NCBI GenBank assembly: GCA_023265535.1
Contig: JAHFTI010000109.1
Coordinates: forward strand, 3,248-9,936
DNA length: 6,689 nt
DNA from: Opitutaceae bacterium
Lineage (GTDB): Bacteria; Verrucomicrobiota; Verrucomicrobiia; Opitutales; Opitutaceae
Direction: 5' to 3'
A model generated the notes under the pieces. The model searched no databases and was not told where the DNA came from. It was given only the letters and a program-made list of their open reading frames with translations. Below, piece by piece: positions 6,401 to 6,689 of this stretch (position 1 is its first letter; each line of letters begins with the position of its first letter). A program made the translations under genes and the position numbers.

Positions 6401-6689
6401 GCGCCCTTGGTGGAGTTGTTGATGATGCCGGCGGGGCTGCCCTGGCCGAAGAGGATGGAGTTGGGTCCGCGCTGGAGGTCAACACGCTCGATGTTGTAGC
6501 CATCCCAGGGGATGTTGGTCATGAAGAAGTCGCGGGTGTTGTCGGCGGCGGCGAGACCACGCACGCGGGTGTTCGAGTTGGGGCTCTGGAAGGTGCCGCC
6601 CTCGTCGACCTTCTGGCCGTTGCCCACGCCGGTGTAGTTGCCCTGGATGGAGCCGACCTCGGTGCCCGTGGTGTATTGGAGCAGGGTCT
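3403..6689 (-). CDS. TonB-dependent outer-membrane receptor, 5' end outside window
   Basis: The frame is open from the window edge to a TGA at 3405-3403, giving 1094 visible residues with no internal stop. The start, signal peptide and TonB box are not visible; perhaps 80-150 residues are missing, so the first GTG (6627) is not a real start. The visible part begins late in the plug domain: TRVRGL, then IERVDLQRGPNSILFGQGSPAGIINNSTK-like sequence (about residues 66-94), the typical plug end of siderophore-type receptors. The rest is a beta barrel rich in aromatic, Asn and Gly residues, ending NIRNL then RVFTLSNTFRF; the final Phe is the usual signal for outer-membrane insertion. Such proteins import bound ligands using TonB-ExbBD energy. 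The ligand is unknown; the xylanase next door suggests xylo-oligosaccharides, but no SusD-like partner is visible and an iron-chelate ligand remains possible. Confidence 0.93.
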   Translation of the reverse strand, partial: TLLQYTTGTEVGSIQGNYTGVGNGQKVDEGGTFQSPNSNTRVRGLAAADNTRDFFMTNIPWDGYNIERVDLQRGPNSILFGQGSPAGIINNSTKGAAFKNSGEAEFRVDNNGSVRSVLNLNRQLLKNELAIRLIGLNAKEEYQQKPAFEKNKRLYGALRYEPRFLNRDGVNTVIKVNAERGNIDANRPRAVTPVDYITPFFYTGQSNGYDNINRQLFDPVLVQDNNTKIAGHGQALKSFADGTANTAYIPYLGNFAQNYGGPLAVFNGDSSSLVRLWQPEPRAVGGLKADGTIDGNIGGIGYNRQVGVQEFWRYAQSANLPNSKWGVYKNYHLSDASIFDFYNNLLDGPNKKEWADFQTANLDISQTYFNGRLGWNFAYDYQQYNDGRLSFLTDSRQGIYIDMMATLIDGSANPNKGRPYISDSIQYGNNISENDREARRLTAFYTFDFKDLAPKGIITKALGKHTFTGLFSGDDYKYDQRGFLRYKVDPSFLAFTGDKSYTSNTNALNPIIYLGGSLANASSASGAYIPRPTAELDMTASTIYAFNPTWKATSVSPGAEWMNPYWPEGNTSRVSTQSENPANYVGWGNVPVSFIRAEDGNIDSMTTSARMGKKQVSSRGVVWQGQLWDKLLIGNFGVRTDIARSWILSPAANSTTGLVDVSQSNYNLDKASFARITETSQSWSIVAHVSQLLPEKFPLKVSLYYNKSENFQPEASRYDIYGNSLPLPKGKTFDRGFVISTKDERFMLKVNQYETRASNASVSGGIANNTWFIGALEAWGGNWANTFEHNLDVTGDMSSAGKGNSGKWTYGADIGETVEQAAAREAAVIAAWRQHQKNVPKAFYDAWQLDVSKVTNYNAVFKYGSPTFTQDAVSKGMEYEFAANPTKSWRISMNAAKTEARSTNVGGAAFLDFVSIVDKDLAGGAKNSAGDLRIWWGGAGNTTTFREWTNNVGSSVALTKLQEGLATPEIRKWRYNLISNYSFHSGFLKGVGVGGGYRWQDRVLIGYPLLSNSATKADFDIAHPYMGPTETNIDLWLNYNRKLWKGVDWQIQLNIRNLTAGNDLIPISSQPDGTPAAYRIAPPRVFTLSNTFRF
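4141..4245 (-). other. Predicted helical insertion in the receptor barrel
   Basis: About 35 residues (GETVEQAAAREAAVIAAW and onward through AFYDAWQL) are rich in Ala, Glu, Arg and Gln and read as alpha helix, unlike the flanking beta-strand pattern. They lie at visible residues of about 815-849 of the receptor, between barrel strands, so they probably form a long extracellular loop. The role is unknown; ligand capture or contact with a surface partner is possible. Confidence 0.4.

Noticed and set aside
6625..6627. GTG as the start of the receptor gene
   Set aside because: The frame stays open for 20 more codons to the window edge, and those residues (such as LLQYTTGTEVG) continue the plug-domain pattern, so the real start is outside.
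1..6689. Mobile element, CRISPR array, tRNA or rRNA genes
   Set aside because: No transposase-like frame, terminal repeats, spaced direct repeats or structural RNA sequences were recognised on either strand.

Overview
The window looks like the chromosome of a GC-rich member of the Verrucomicrobiota, most likely Opitutaceae. Two protein features suggest this. The first is the C-terminal pair of VNISTRG / SNDDW / STGAF / (V/A)E(V/A)Y repeats on the xylanase, a domain type I associate with large secreted verrucomicrobial proteins. The second is the long TonB-dependent receptor ending in a PPRVFTLSNTFRF-type tail. The assignment comes from recalled family patterns, not from a search.

Everything I can support as a gene lies on the minus strand, so the genes read from high to low coordinates. 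From 6689 to 3403 runs a TonB-dependent outer-membrane receptor whose 5' end is cut by the window edge (1094 residues visible). A perfect 13-bp GC-rich hairpin followed by TTTT (3332-3366) closes that unit. A fresh promoter with an extended -10 box, TGCTATAAT, sits at 3212-3220. It should drive a secreted multidomain GH10 endo-xylanase (3148 to 167; an upstream in-frame ATG exists at 3196). After 112 intergenic bases, which hold a GNRA-capped hairpin and a possible LacI-type operator half-site, a third reading frame opens at 54 and runs off the window. Its 18 visible residues match the start of a LacI-family helix-turn-helix regulator.

Together this reads as a small hemicellulose-use locus. 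The xylanase cuts xylan outside the cell or at its surface, the receptor may carry released oligosaccharides across the outer membrane using TonB energy, and the LacI-type protein may sense a breakdown product and control the locus. No SusD-like partner is visible, so this is not a classic Bacteroidetes SusC/SusD pair. The receptor-xylan link is inferred only from proximity.

I saw no tRNA, rRNA, CRISPR array, insertion sequence or other mobile element. The long plus-strand frames opposite the two big genes are composition artefacts. The less ordinary points are the tandem C-terminal domain, the plant-like GN (not EN) in the xylanase -2 subsite motif, a canonical G-quadruplex motif across the xylanase start codon, and the candidate operators.
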